Shown: positions 9,497 through 18,309 of the stretch, in pieces | Position numbering within the stretch: position 1 is the first letter of the stretch | Layout: each line of letters opens with the position of its first letter | Assembly: GCF_001429725.1 (NCBI RefSeq) | Contig: NZ_LMHV01000043.1 | Span: 452,227 to 516,226, forward strand | Origin: Rhizobium sp. Root708 | GTDB taxonomy: Bacteria > Pseudomonadota > Alphaproteobacteria > Rhizobiales > Rhizobiaceae | Length of the DNA: 64,000 nucleotides | Direction of reading: 5' to 3' | Translations under genes and position numbers: made by a program | Notes under the pieces: model-generated | Databases searched by the model: none | What the model was told of the DNA's origin: nothing | Seen by the model: the letters and a program-made list of their open reading frames with translations, nothing else

Positions 9497-10782
9497 GCAA
9501 CCAGCACGACAATCCGCCACTGCTGGCCCGCGGCATTCTCGCCCTCGTATCGCTCGTCTTTGCAAGCTTTCTGGCCTGGGCGGCGATCGCCGATGTCAAC
9601 GAGATCGCGCGCGGCGAAGGCAAGGTCATCCCGGTCTCCAAGACCCAGATCATCCAGTCTTCCGAGCCGGGTGTGGTTCAGCAGATCGCCGTCGTTCTCG
9701 GACAGGTCGTCCGCAAGGGACAGCTGCTCGTCCAGCTCGACAATACGACAACGACCTCGTCGCTCGGTGAATCCGTTGCCAAGGCGAGGGCGCTCGGTGC
9801 CAAGGTCGCCCGGTTGAAGCTTGAAGAAGCCGGCCAGTACGATGCACCTTACGTCTGCCCGCAGGAGATCCTGGCGGTCGCCAAGGAAGTGTGCAGCAAC
9901 GAAACGCAGCTCTTCGCCGCGGACCGCGCCAGCTACAAGAACAAGCTCGGCGTGCTGCAGGAACGCGTGCGTCAGCGCGAGAACGAACTCGCCGAAGCGC
10001 ATGCGAATATCGACCGACTGGAGCAGAACATCGATGGTGCGCAGCGCCAATACGATTTGATCAGCCCGCTGGCCAAGAAGAAGTTGGTTGCCGAGACCGA
10101 GGTTCTGAAAACCGAGCGCGACCTCACGGACCAGAAGGGCCAGCTCAAGGTCTATCAGGAAAGCCTCGACCGGCTGCAGGCCGCTGTCCAGGAAGCCAAG
10201 CTTCAGCTCGGCGATCTGGCCCTGGAGCTTCGCCAGCAGGCGCTGACCGATAAGGCCCAGGCTCTGGCCGAGCTTTCCGTCGTCGATGAGACCATTCGCG
10301 GCGCATCCGATCGCGTCAAGCGCACGGATATTCGCTCGCCTGTCGATGGCATCGTCAACACCCTAGAAGTCAACACGATCGGTGGCTATGTCGATCCGGG
10401 CCGGGTCATCGCCGGCATCGTCCCGACCGCCGACACACTGCTGATCGAGGCGAAGATCTCGCCGCGCGACGTGGCTTTCGTTCGTCGTGGCCAGCCGGCC
10501 GTCGTCAAGATCACGGCCTATGACTTCTCGATCTTCGGCGGCCTCGACGGCATCGTCGAGAACATCTCGGCCGACAGCCTCGTCGAGAAGGAAAAGGGCG
10601 AGACCTACTACCTCGTGCAGGTCAAGACCGATCGCTCCGAGTTGCAGCGCAACGGGAAGGCTTATCCCATTATCCCTGGCATGGTCGCTTCCGTCGAAAT
10701 CATGACGGGCAACAAGACCGTTCTCAGCTATCTCATGAAGCCGATCAACAAGGCGCGCAGCGAAGCGCTGACGGAGCGATAG
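9493..10782 (+). CDS. HlyD-family membrane fusion protein (LapC-like)
   Basis: This 429-residue periplasmic adaptor links the ABC exporter to the TolC-like channel. It has one N-terminal membrane helix (about 13-35), a lipoyl-like half motif near residues 45-85 (GKVIPVSKTQIIQSSEPGVV), a long coiled-coil hairpin (about 95-255), the second lipoyl half around RSPVDGIVNTLEV, and a C-terminal beta-barrel region ending with IIPGMVASVEI, as expected for type I adaptors. It begins inside the end of the ABC gene (4-base overlap), and the next gene starts directly after its stop. Confidence is high for the family; substrate assignment to the upstream adhesin rests on gene order. Confidence 0.93.
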   Translation: MSNQHDNPPLLARGILALVSLVFASFLAWAAIADVNEIARGEGKVIPVSKTQIIQSSEPGVVQQIAVVLGQVVRKGQLLVQLDNTTTTSSLGESVAKARALGAKVARLKLEEAGQYDAPYVCPQEILAVAKEVCSNETQLFAADRASYKNKLGVLQERVRQRENELAEAHANIDRLEQNIDGAQRQYDLISPLAKKKLVAETEVLKTERDLTDQKGQLKVYQESLDRLQAAVQEAKLQLGDLALELRQQALTDKAQALAELSVVDETIRGASDRVKRTDIRSPVDGIVNTLEVNTIGGYVDPGRVIAGIVPTADTLLIEAKISPRDVAFVRRGQPAVVKITAYDFSIFGGLDGIVENISADSLVEKEKGETYYLVQVKTDRSELQRNGKAYPIIPGMVASVEIMTGNKTVLSYLMKPINKARSEALTER

Positions 10783-11442
10783 ATGCTGATTGTGAAGCCC
10801 CGCACAGACGCGCTGTCCGATCTCGAGCCGATCGAGGAGCCTTTGCCCTCGATCGATGCGGAGGAGATCGAGCCGCGTTTTCGTGCGGTGGTCGGTCGCG
10901 GCGGCGAACGTCGGGGCATTCGGCTGGAGCGGATTTACTGGGATGGTCTTGGTCGCATGTCGACCGTCGGCAAGATGAGCACGGCCGATCTCGTGCATTA
11001 CACCGCGTCACAGATGCCGGAGTCCGGCAATCTGGCGTCGCTGCTGCGTGTTCTCAGCCTGAAATGGGCGCTGCGTCGCCTCGATACCGTCGAAGACATC
11101 TCGTCGATGGCGAACATCAATGCGATCATCCAGGCGTCGCCGTCTCCGACGATCCTGTTGACGCATGACAAGAAGATCCAGCTTTTCAACGATCCCTTCC
11201 TGTCGATGCTGCGCCAGCGCCTGCCGATGACCGATACCGTGCAGCTGACCAAGGGCCTGCGCTTCTCCATCGACACACATATCGACGAAGCGATTGCCAC
11301 GCTTGAGCGAAACAAGGGCAAGACCCTGAATACGGGCTTCACCATCACTGTCGGCACGCAGACGATGAAGGGCCAGATCAACCTGGCCCTGGCGCCGACG
11401 CACGAGAAGTCGATGCTGATCGGCTATATTTCCCGCTACTGA
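10783..11442 (+). CDS. Ribbon-helix-helix plus PAS-like protein of the secretion operon
   Basis: The 219-residue protein is the last member of the adhesin export operon; its ATG follows the HlyD stop directly. After an acidic N-terminus, residues about 35-97 (RGGERRGIRLERIYWDGL onward, ending NLASLLRVLSLKW) resemble the RHH_4-type ribbon-helix-helix fold seen in alphaproteobacterial DNA-binding proteins. Residues about 112-215 (INAIIQASPSPTILLTHDKK, then a beta-rich tail) resemble a PAS sensor domain. No membrane segment or signal peptide is seen. The combination suggests a cytoplasmic sensor-regulator controlling the adhesin or its exporter. That role is inferred; both domain calls are from pattern only and need profile confirmation. 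Confidence 0.75.
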   Translation: MLIVKPRTDALSDLEPIEEPLPSIDAEEIEPRFRAVVGRGGERRGIRLERIYWDGLGRMSTVGKMSTADLVHYTASQMPESGNLASLLRVLSLKWALRRLDTVEDISSMANINAIIQASPSPTILLTHDKKIQLFNDPFLSMLRQRLPMTDTVQLTKGLRFSIDTHIDEAIATLERNKGKTLNTGFTITVGTQTMKGQINLALAPTHEKSMLIGYISRY

Positions 11443-12075
11443 TTAGCTTCGCTGCAGCGCCAGATGTGCGCCGAGGCCGACGAGCGTCGCGCCGCCCAAC
11501 CGCCGCACCAGCCGCTGCGCCGACGTCGAGCGCCGCAGCCTGCCGATCACGGCTCCGGCCAGGAACACGCAGACGATATCCGCTGATGAAAAGATCACGT
11601 TGACGACGGTGCCGAGGATGACGAACTGCAGCCAGACCGGGAAGCTGGCCGATGCATCGATGAATTGCGGCAGGAACGCGAAGAAGAAGATCGCCGTTTT
11701 CGGGTTCAGCACGTCGATCATGAAGCTCTCGAACAGCGCCCGCCGTCCGGATTTCGGCTCCGCACCGGGAAGGACGGTTTCGCCTTCCTGCTTGCCGCGA
11801 AACAGCGAGATGCCGAGCCACACGAGATAGGCGGCGCCGACCAGCTTTACCGCCATGTAGAGAACAGGCACGGCGTGAAACAGGATCGAAAGACCGGCGG
11901 CCGCGGCCGCGACATGCACATAGCAGCCGAGATGAATGCCGAGCGCCGCCATGAAACCCGCACGTCGTCCGCGCGCCATGGTCTGGGCCGCCGCGTAAAG
12001 CATGGCCGGCCCCGGCATGTAGGCGAACAGCGTGGTGGTGATGAAGAAGCTGATCAGCAGTTCGGCGGATGGCAT
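11443..12075 (-). CDS. LysE/RhtB-family amino acid exporter
   Basis: This is an integral membrane exporter of about 210 residues with six hydrophobic segments. The family opening FAYMPGPAMLYAAAQT and the mid-protein NPKTAIFFFAFLPQFI signature are diagnostic of LysE/RhtB translocators, which expel amino acids or derivatives. The substrate cannot be read from sequence. An upstream in-frame ATG at 12093 exists, but the internal ATG at 12075 has GGGGA 8 bases before it and starts closer to the usual family N-terminus. Its stop codon abuts the stop of the RHH/PAS gene, so the two genes converge with no gap. Confidence 0.85.
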   Translation of the reverse strand: MPSAELLISFFITTTLFAYMPGPAMLYAAAQTMARGRRAGFMAALGIHLGCYVHVAAAAAGLSILFHAVPVLYMAVKLVGAAYLVWLGISLFRGKQEGETVLPGAEPKSGRRALFESFMIDVLNPKTAIFFFAFLPQFIDASASFPVWLQFVILGTVVNVIFSSADIVCVFLAGAVIGRLRRSTSAQRLVRRLGGATLVGLGAHLALQRS

Positions 12076-12213
12076 CGGTTCGTCCCCATTCATGCGCTAA
12101 GCCGTTGATATCAGGCCGCGCTTGATCTGCATAGCAGACGAAGGAGAGACTGTTGATCGCCGATCCGGACGCCGTGCAGGCGATCCGGAATGGTCGACGT
12201 TCAACCTGTCGCG

Positions 12214-13176
12214 TCAGAAAGCAACGCCTTCGCCGGGTGCGACCTTCTCGATCGGCATGGCCGAGGCCATCTGGCCGCCGCCGACGCGCGAACCGTGGAT
12301 GAAGCCCTTGCCGCCGGCGATCGAATAGAGCGGCATGTAGTCGGGCAGCCGCGTATCCGGCAGCACCTCGTCGCGCATGTTGTCGAGGATGAAGCGGTTG
12401 CCTTCGACCGAGACCGAAAGAACGGCATGGTAGAAGTGCCGCTTTTGGTCGAACAGAACGACGATCGCCATATCCTTGAGATCGACACCCTCCGCATGCA
12501 GGGCCGCCATCTTCAGGATCGCGAAGTCTTCGCAATCGCCCTGCTGGCGCGCGATGGTCTCCGTCGGCGTCGCCCAGTAGTCGGCAACCTTATAGGTTTC
12601 GATATCGCGCTTGTAGCGGATCGCGTGGTTGACCGTGTTGTTGACGGTATTCATCTTGTCACGGATCGAGGCCTGCGAGGTCTTCGTGAAGGCTGCCTTG
12701 ATCACCACTGCGGCATTGCTGCACTTGCCGGCATCGCAGCTGATCGCCGTGCCGTCGGTCATCTCCTCAAGGGATGGCGCAAGTCGCTTCAGCGCGGCAA
12801 GCCGCTTGAAGGGGATCGCGACCGAACCGAATACGCCGCCATCGCGCGGCGCCGCCGCGATCGACGGGCGCGCTGCAGGCTTCGGCGCAATCGCGCTTTC
12901 GCGGGTCCATCCGGCCGGTGCCGGTTCAGTGAGCGCTGCCGTAAATGTCTGCGCAAGTCCGCGCCCAGCAAGGCTCAGCAGGTCGCCGATGGCGCCAACG
13001 CCGGCAAATTTCGAAAGATTTGCTACCGTGCTGACGGAAGAATAAGATAAGTAAATTCCGCCAGACATCGTAGAAGATGGAAGGAATGTTGCGGGAGTGG
13101 AGTTGGCGACAAAAGGATAAAATGCGGATGCCAATGTAATAAATGCCGATGCCGCTATTTTTGTTCTTTTTTTCAT
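12214..13176 (-). CDS. Transglutaminase-like periplasmic cysteine protease (BTLCP, LapG-type)
   Basis: The 320-residue protein has an N-terminal signal peptide (MKKRTKIAASAFITLASAF onward) and a C-terminal bacterial transglutaminase-like cysteine proteinase domain. The triad is visible: Cys215 in QQGDCEDFA, His250 in HFYHAVLS and Asp265 in FILDNM. The spacing is close to that of LapG, and the Cys is flanked by Asp214 and Glu216 as in LapG's calcium site. LapG cleaves LapA-type adhesins from the cell surface. Because an RTX adhesin and its exporter lie next door, this is a good candidate for the releasing protease. Rhizobia carry several BTLCP paralogues, so the pairing is inferred. The start at 13176 was chosen to give the signal peptide; an upstream ATG at 13221 is less likely. 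Confidence 0.82.
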   Translation of the reverse strand: MKKRTKIAASAFITLASAFYPFVANSTPATFLPSSTMSGGIYLSYSSVSTVANLSKFAGVGAIGDLLSLAGRGLAQTFTAALTEPAPAGWTRESAIAPKPAARPSIAAAPRDGGVFGSVAIPFKRLAALKRLAPSLEEMTDGTAISCDAGKCSNAAVVIKAAFTKTSQASIRDKMNTVNNTVNHAIRYKRDIETYKVADYWATPTETIARQQGDCEDFAILKMAALHAEGVDLKDMAIVVLFDQKRHFYHAVLSVSVEGNRFILDNMRDEVLPDTRLPDYMPLYSIAGGKGFIHGSRVGGGQMASAMPIEKVAPGEGVAF

Positions 13177-13399
13177 GGGCGCAATGTCTCTCTGTTTGAG
13201 AGAAATGTACGGAACAGCCATAAATATGCGGTGTGGAAGCTTGGATAACTTTGAACGAAATTATCCGCTCGAAAACGCAGAAAATTTTAGCGAACGCATA
13301 AACCAACTTTGGGTGAATGGTTTGCTTTCCCTTGCGGCCTGTGCAGATATGGGATCAAGAAAATCGCGGTTTTACAGGCTGCGGACACGGGGGGAAACG

Positions 13400-14644
13400 G
13401 TGACGGTGCAACGGATCGGGCATGCGCAAGGCTCGCATGGTTTACAGCGGGCGCGGCAGGCTCTGTCTCTCGGTGCTGTCGGTAGCCTCCGGCTCACCGC
13501 TCGCTTCATCGCGCCGCTGGTTTTCGTCGTTTGCGGTGCTCTGGCTGGCTGCCAATCCGATGTGGATGGCGTGGCCAAGAACGTCAAGACCAACGATATC
13601 AAAGCGCCCTCGAGCGATGTCGAAGAATCCTTTGGCGAGAGCGGCGCCGAGATCACGTTGCTGCTGCAGAAGGGCGGCAGCGGTCTCTTCGAGGGTTCCT
13701 CGCGTGATGTCAGGGATGCGGCGGGCTTGAGCGTCGGCGATCTCGGCGGCAATCAGGCCTTCGTCAAGGTGGTCGATGTGTCCGGCGCTGCAAACGTATC
13801 GTCGGCGGTTGCTGCCGCCAAGAGCAGAAACGCGGCGCTGCTCATCGGCTATCTTCCGCCTCAGGTTACCGCGTCAATCGCCGCCATGCCTGCCGATCAG
13901 CGGCCGCCTCTGGTCAATCTAGGTGCGCCGGTGCCGGCGACGGCGGGCAACGTCTACAATCTGGTGTCCGACGAGATGGACAGCGCCGTGGAGGGCCTGC
14001 GCGCGGCGTCCGCGAGCGGTCACAAGAAGGTAGCCGCCTTCGCACAGAAGGATTTTCCGCAGGCAAGCGAAATCAAGCTTGGAGACACGGTCCGTGCAGC
14101 CGGTGGAACCTTCCTCGGCATGACGCGCTATGATCTGACCGACGCGGCCGCGTCCGACGCGGTCCAGAAGAGCCGCCCGATGCTGCAGGGCGCCGATACC
14201 GTCCTGATCCTCGGCCGGACCGCCATCACCACGACGATCGAGGGTGCGATCAAGGCGGGTGGACAATCGAACCTGGCCTTTGTCGGCACCAGCGCCTGGC
14301 CGCCGCAGGCGTACGCGGAGCCGACCGCGAACGGCACCGTCATCGCGATGGTCGAGCCGGAGGGCGCCTCGCTCATCGCCGAGCGCTATAAGCGACACTA
14401 CAAGCGCACGCTGTCCACCGATGCCGCCTATGGCTACGATGCCGTGGCGATCGCATCGGGGATTATTCGCACAAAAGGCCCCGCGAGTCTGAACGCGGAG
14501 AATTTGACGAGCAAGACCGGTTTCCGGGGCGTGACCGGGCTCTTCCGCCTGACACCGTCAGGCCAGGTCGAACGGCGCCTCAGCCTCTATACGATCAGCG
14601 GCGGAAAGCTCACCCTTCTCTCCGCCGCTCCGACCTCGTTCTAG
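13400..14644 (+). CDS. Lipoprotein with periplasmic binding-protein-like fold
   Basis: The likely product is a 414-residue lipoprotein. A hydrophobic segment ends in CGALAGC followed by QSD, a good lipobox. The remaining 370 residues resemble type 1 periplasmic-binding proteins of the Leu/Ile/Val or LpoA-like class (VTASIAAMPADQRPPLVNLGAP, AAYGYDAVAIASGII). These bind small ligands or act as regulators of envelope enzymes; no ABC permease lies nearby, so transport is not indicated. The GTG at 13400, preceded by a GGGGGGAAA stretch, gives a sensible signal peptide. The longer frame back to 13175 would overlap the divergent protease gene and lacks a leader. The stop lies one base from the convergent ABC-F gene. 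Confidence 0.75.
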   Translation: MTVQRIGHAQGSHGLQRARQALSLGAVGSLRLTARFIAPLVFVVCGALAGCQSDVDGVAKNVKTNDIKAPSSDVEESFGESGAEITLLLQKGGSGLFEGSSRDVRDAAGLSVGDLGGNQAFVKVVDVSGAANVSSAVAAAKSRNAALLIGYLPPQVTASIAAMPADQRPPLVNLGAPVPATAGNVYNLVSDEMDSAVEGLRAASASGHKKVAAFAQKDFPQASEIKLGDTVRAAGGTFLGMTRYDLTDAAASDAVQKSRPMLQGADTVLILGRTAITTTIEGAIKAGGQSNLAFVGTSAWPPQAYAEPTANGTVIAMVEPEGASLIAERYKRHYKRTLSTDAAYGYDAVAIASGIIRTKGPASLNAENLTSKTGFRGVTGLFRLTPSGQVERRLSLYTISGGKLTLLSAAPTSF

Positions 14645-14645
14645 T

Positions 14646-16172
<1,527 letters not shown>

Positions 16173-16340
16173 GATCTTGCTCTGGTCTTGCCGAGCGATC
16201 ACACGGGCGAGGGCATGCAGCCTTCATCGCGCCGTGTGCTTGGAGCTCGGGGATGATTAGTCGCAGACGAGCGTAATGCCCGAGCTGCTGCCACGAGGGG
16301 CAGACCAGGAAGAGAGTCTTGAGAAACGGTCTCTGGTCAG
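16173..16340 (-). promoter_or_regulatory. Candidate attenuator between leader ORF and ABC-F gene
   Basis: On the minus strand GACCAG (16338-16333) overlaps the leader stop codon. It can pair with CTGGTC (16308-16303). The same CTGGTCT (16308-16302) can instead pair with AGACCAG (16188-16182), 10-16 bases before the ABC-F start. Further stems are AGCTCGGG with CCCGAGCT, CTGCC with GGCAG, and CACACGG with CCGTGTG. Alternative pairings next to a translated leader fit ribosome-mediated attenuation. This is inference from hand pairing; no folding energy was calculated. Confidence 0.45.
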
Positions 16341-16411
16341 CCCTGCAAACGCATCTGCAGGGCGTTGACTGGGCCACGCTGCCGGTAGAACCGGAAATAG
16401 AAATTTTGCAC
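16337..16411 (-). CDS. 24-residue leader-like small protein, copy 1
   Basis: A GTG start at 16411 is preceded by AGGAGGG with about 5-base spacing, one of the best ribosome sites in the window. The product contains NFYFRFYRQRGPVNAL, is basic and aromatic, and ends at a TGA. A second copy at 17718-17792 has the same length and a core differing only at silent or mild positions (CCA/CCC and TTG/CTT synonymous; Q/H and Q/K), which supports real translation. It lies upstream of the ABC-F gene on the same strand. No family is recognised. A regulatory leader peptide is the favoured reading; an independent small protein is possible. Confidence 0.6.
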   Translation of the reverse strand: MQNFYFRFYRQRGPVNALQMRLQG

Positions 16412-16526
16412 GCGACCCTCCTTTCTCTTTGAGTGCCTGACCGGGATACCATCGGGCAGGTGAAAACGCAATCGAGACGATCGCACCGGCTATGTCACAC
16501 GCTGGCCGGCCGCGCGGCTTGCACGA
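16349..16526. repeat. 178-bp direct repeat, copy 1
   Basis: This block and 17730-17907 align without gaps over 178 bp, with about 20 differences by hand count (about 89% identity). It covers most of the small ORF, its ribosome site and about 115 bp upstream of it. Its outer end (GCACGA) is joined directly to the ABC-F gene fragment. Confidence 0.85.
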
Positions 16527-16827
16527 TATAGACGCGCCAGCTCTCGTTTGCCTGCTGGTCGGCCGGCGGCGCCTGCAGGACAGCGGAACGGCACATCCAC
16601 AAGCTTTTCCGGCACGTCCTGCTCGACATAGCCCGATCGTCAGCCCGCGTGATGTCGCCCTGGGTAGCCTCGAGCGCACCAGAAATGCAGCGCAACAGCG
16701 TGGACTTGCCGCGCCCGTTGGCAGCGACGAGCCCAAGCCGATCGCCGGCGTTGATGACGAGGTCGAGCTTGGCAAAAAGCGGCGCGCTGAGAGTGACGCC
16801 GAGATTGCGAATATTGATAAGGGTCAT
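16523..16827 (-). pseudogene. Decayed 5' fragment of the ABC-F gene
   Basis: This stretch matches codons 1 to about 106 of the intact ABC-F gene (16172 down to 15854). It includes the Met start, the Walker A AANGRGKSTLLRCISG and the later NESWRV segment. Homology continues about 38 bases upstream of the start codon. Internal indels shift the frame after GDITR, and the net length is 14 bases shorter, so no functional domain can be made. It stops at the sequence GCACGATAT, where it meets the 178-bp repeat. The layout fits a partial tandem duplication of the ABC-F 5' region followed by decay. Confidence 0.85.
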
Positions 16828-16934
16828 GATCTTGCTTTGGTCTTGCCGAGCGGTCACACGGGCGCTCAAGCGTTCGGGACTTGCGAAGAGTCGACAGTCG
16901 GTAGGCGCGATCGATTCAGGCTTGGCGGTCAGCT

Positions 16935-17645
16935 TTAGCTGCCTTCAACTTTGAAGAACGGAATTGACTTGTCCCGAAAGTGTCTTCGGAGAGCCGGGGT
17001 AAGCTTGTGGCAGGTGTTCACAGCCTCTTTGCGGTACACCGGAAGGTGTTCGACCATCGACTCCGCTAGTGTCTTAAGCTCCAATCTAATGATCGTCGCG
17101 GGCGTGTCGAACGCTTCGCTGTGGCTCATGACTTGATTTCCGATCACTTCGCCTTCCTTGACCCGACTCCGTAACTCGGTCTTGCGTTCGGCAAACGCGT
17201 TGTAGGCATCGCAAATCGACTTGTTCCGCATGGCTAGGGTGACTAGCTCGTGAACCAGATCGTATTGGCGAGCTTCGATGAAAACCAGAAGTTCGTGCGG
17301 CTCTATTCTCACCGGCTCTAGCTGACCGGCCATAAGCTGAATGTAAGCCCACGGCTCGAATTGGCCGGGTAGCTGGCGTCCCTTCGCGACATCCTCGCAA
17401 GCCTTGATGTGGCGTAAGAGGTGGTCGAACGTGTTGTGTATCAATGTTGCTTTCAGCGCGACCGAAATGGCTTCGCTCTTGCGTTGCTTTCGATGTTCTC
17501 GGTGAGCGAAATACGCTGCTATGATGATCGACAGCGCGGAACCCAGCAATACCCCGCCGAATCCTGACACGTACGTCGCCCAATTGTCCGGTGAGATTTT
17601 GCTGAACCATTCCGAAATCGCGGAAATTTGTTCACTCGTGTCCAT
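16935..17645 (-). CDS. Unrecognised membrane-anchored protein
   Basis: The 236-residue protein has one clear membrane helix near residues 24-46 (YVSGFGGVLLGSALSIIIAAY), followed by a basic stretch and a mostly helical soluble domain. I do not recognise a family. Base composition looks less GC-rich than that of its neighbours, and it sits between a duplicated small ORF and the ABC-F fragment, so it is probably an acquired or accessory gene. Small ORF copy 2 ends 72 bases upstream on the same strand and may act as its leader. The ATG has only a weak ribosome site (GGG, 9 bases). General build resembles small membrane-anchored accessory proteins, but no function is claimed. Confidence 0.7.
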   Translation of the reverse strand: MDTSEQISAISEWFSKISPDNWATYVSGFGGVLLGSALSIIIAAYFAHREHRKQRKSEAISVALKATLIHNTFDHLLRHIKACEDVAKGRQLPGQFEPWAYIQLMAGQLEPVRIEPHELLVFIEARQYDLVHELVTLAMRNKSICDAYNAFAERKTELRSRVKEGEVIGNQVMSHSEAFDTPATIIRLELKTLAESMVEHLPVYRKEAVNTCHKLTPALRRHFRDKSIPFFKVEGS

Positions 17646-17717
17646 AAGTGTTTACCCGTGTAATTTGGGCACTGATTGGACACCAAAGCCCGTAAAGTAT
17701 TGAATTTTATAGAAAAG

Positions 17718-17792
17718 CTACGCGTTAAGACGCATCTTCAGGGCGTTGACGGGGCCACGCTGCCGGTAGAACCGGAAATAGAAATTATGCAC
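17718..17792 (-). CDS. 24-residue leader-like small protein, copy 2
   Basis: A GTG start at 17792 is preceded by GGGAGGG with similar spacing to copy 1. The product again contains NFYFRFYRQRGPVNAL and ends in MRLNA before a TAG, the same length as copy 1. The 3' ends diverge, but each keeps 24 codons and its own stop. It lies 72 bases upstream of the unrecognised membrane protein gene. Conservation of frame, length and ribosome site across the two copies is the main evidence that it is translated. Confidence 0.6.
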   Translation of the reverse strand: MHNFYFRFYRQRGPVNALKMRLNA

Positions 17793-17907
17793 GTGACCCT
17801 CCCTTCTCTTTGAGTGCAGAGCCGGGATACCATCGGGCCGGCAGAAATGCAATCGAGGCGGGCGCAGCGGGTATGTCACACGCTGGCCGGCCGCCCGGCT
17901 TGCACGA
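17730..17907. repeat. 178-bp direct repeat, copy 2
   Basis: This is the second copy of the block at 16349-16526, in the same orientation, with no indels. The two copies flank the ABC-F fragment and the unrecognised gene. The copy most likely represents the original upstream edge of the duplicated unit. Confidence 0.85.
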
Positions 17908-17967
17908 GGCGCCGTGCTTGTTGTAAGCGGCCCTCACAGCTAGTTCTTTTTCTCAAGGAGAAGCGCC

Positions 17968-18267
17968 ATGAGCGGCGGTGACGACGACTATGTCTATGAC
18001 GAGGTAACCGGCGAATGGCGTCCGGCTTCCGAGCTGGCTGCCGCGGCGAGCAACGCCGAGGTTCGCGACGCTGCCGGAAACGTCCTCAAGGACGGCGATT
18101 CCGTCACTCTCATCAAGGACCTGAAGGTGAAGGGCGCCAATCAGACGCTGAAGCAGGGTACGGTCATCAAGTCGATCCGGCTGACGGACAATCCCGATGA
18201 GATCGACTGCCGCCACGAGGCCATCAAGGGCCTCGTCCTGCGCACGGAATTCGTCCGCAAACGCTGA
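17968..18267 (+). CDS. PhnA/YjdM-like protein lacking the zinc ribbon
   Basis: This 99-residue protein matches the C-terminal PhnA/YjdM domain (VRDAAGNVLKDGDSVTLIKDLKVKG, then a short beta domain ending LRTEFVRKR). E. coli YjdM begins with a four-Cys zinc ribbon. Here the N-terminus is MSGGDDDYVYDEVTGEW and the ribbon cysteines are gone; the only Cys left is in IDCRHEA. Despite the historical name, a direct role in phosphonate use is not established for this family. AAGGAG with 7-base spacing supports the start. A hairpin follows the stop, and the HerA-like gene converges on it. Confidence 0.88.
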   Translation: MSGGDDDYVYDEVTGEWRPASELAAAASNAEVRDAAGNVLKDGDSVTLIKDLKVKGANQTLKQGTVIKSIRLTDNPDEIDCRHEAIKGLVLRTEFVRKR

Positions 18268-18287
18268 GCAGCCCGCGTGTGCTGAGG

Positions 18288-18307
18288 GAAGGGCGATAAC
18301 GCCCTTC
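18288..18307. terminator. Bidirectional terminator-like hairpin
   Basis: GAAGGGCG and CGCCCTTC form an 8-bp stem around ATAA, between the converging PhnA-like and HerA-like genes. The T-tract is weak on both sides, so terminator strength is uncertain. Confidence 0.55.
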
Positions 18308-18309
18308 GC

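Noticed and set aside
12214..13176. BTLCP protease as a simple eukaryote-like transglutaminase
   Set aside because: The signal peptide, the GDCEDFA motif and the Cys-His-Asp spacing fit the bacterial cysteine protease family that includes LapG.
13175..13399. Upstream extension of the lipoprotein gene to an ATG at 13175
   Set aside because: It would overlap the divergent protease start and place 75 unrelated residues before the lipoprotein leader.
16349..17907. 178-bp repeats as ends of an insertion sequence or integrative element
   Set aside because: They are direct, not inverted, there is no transposase or integrase between them, and the ABC-F fragment explains them as a tandem duplication.
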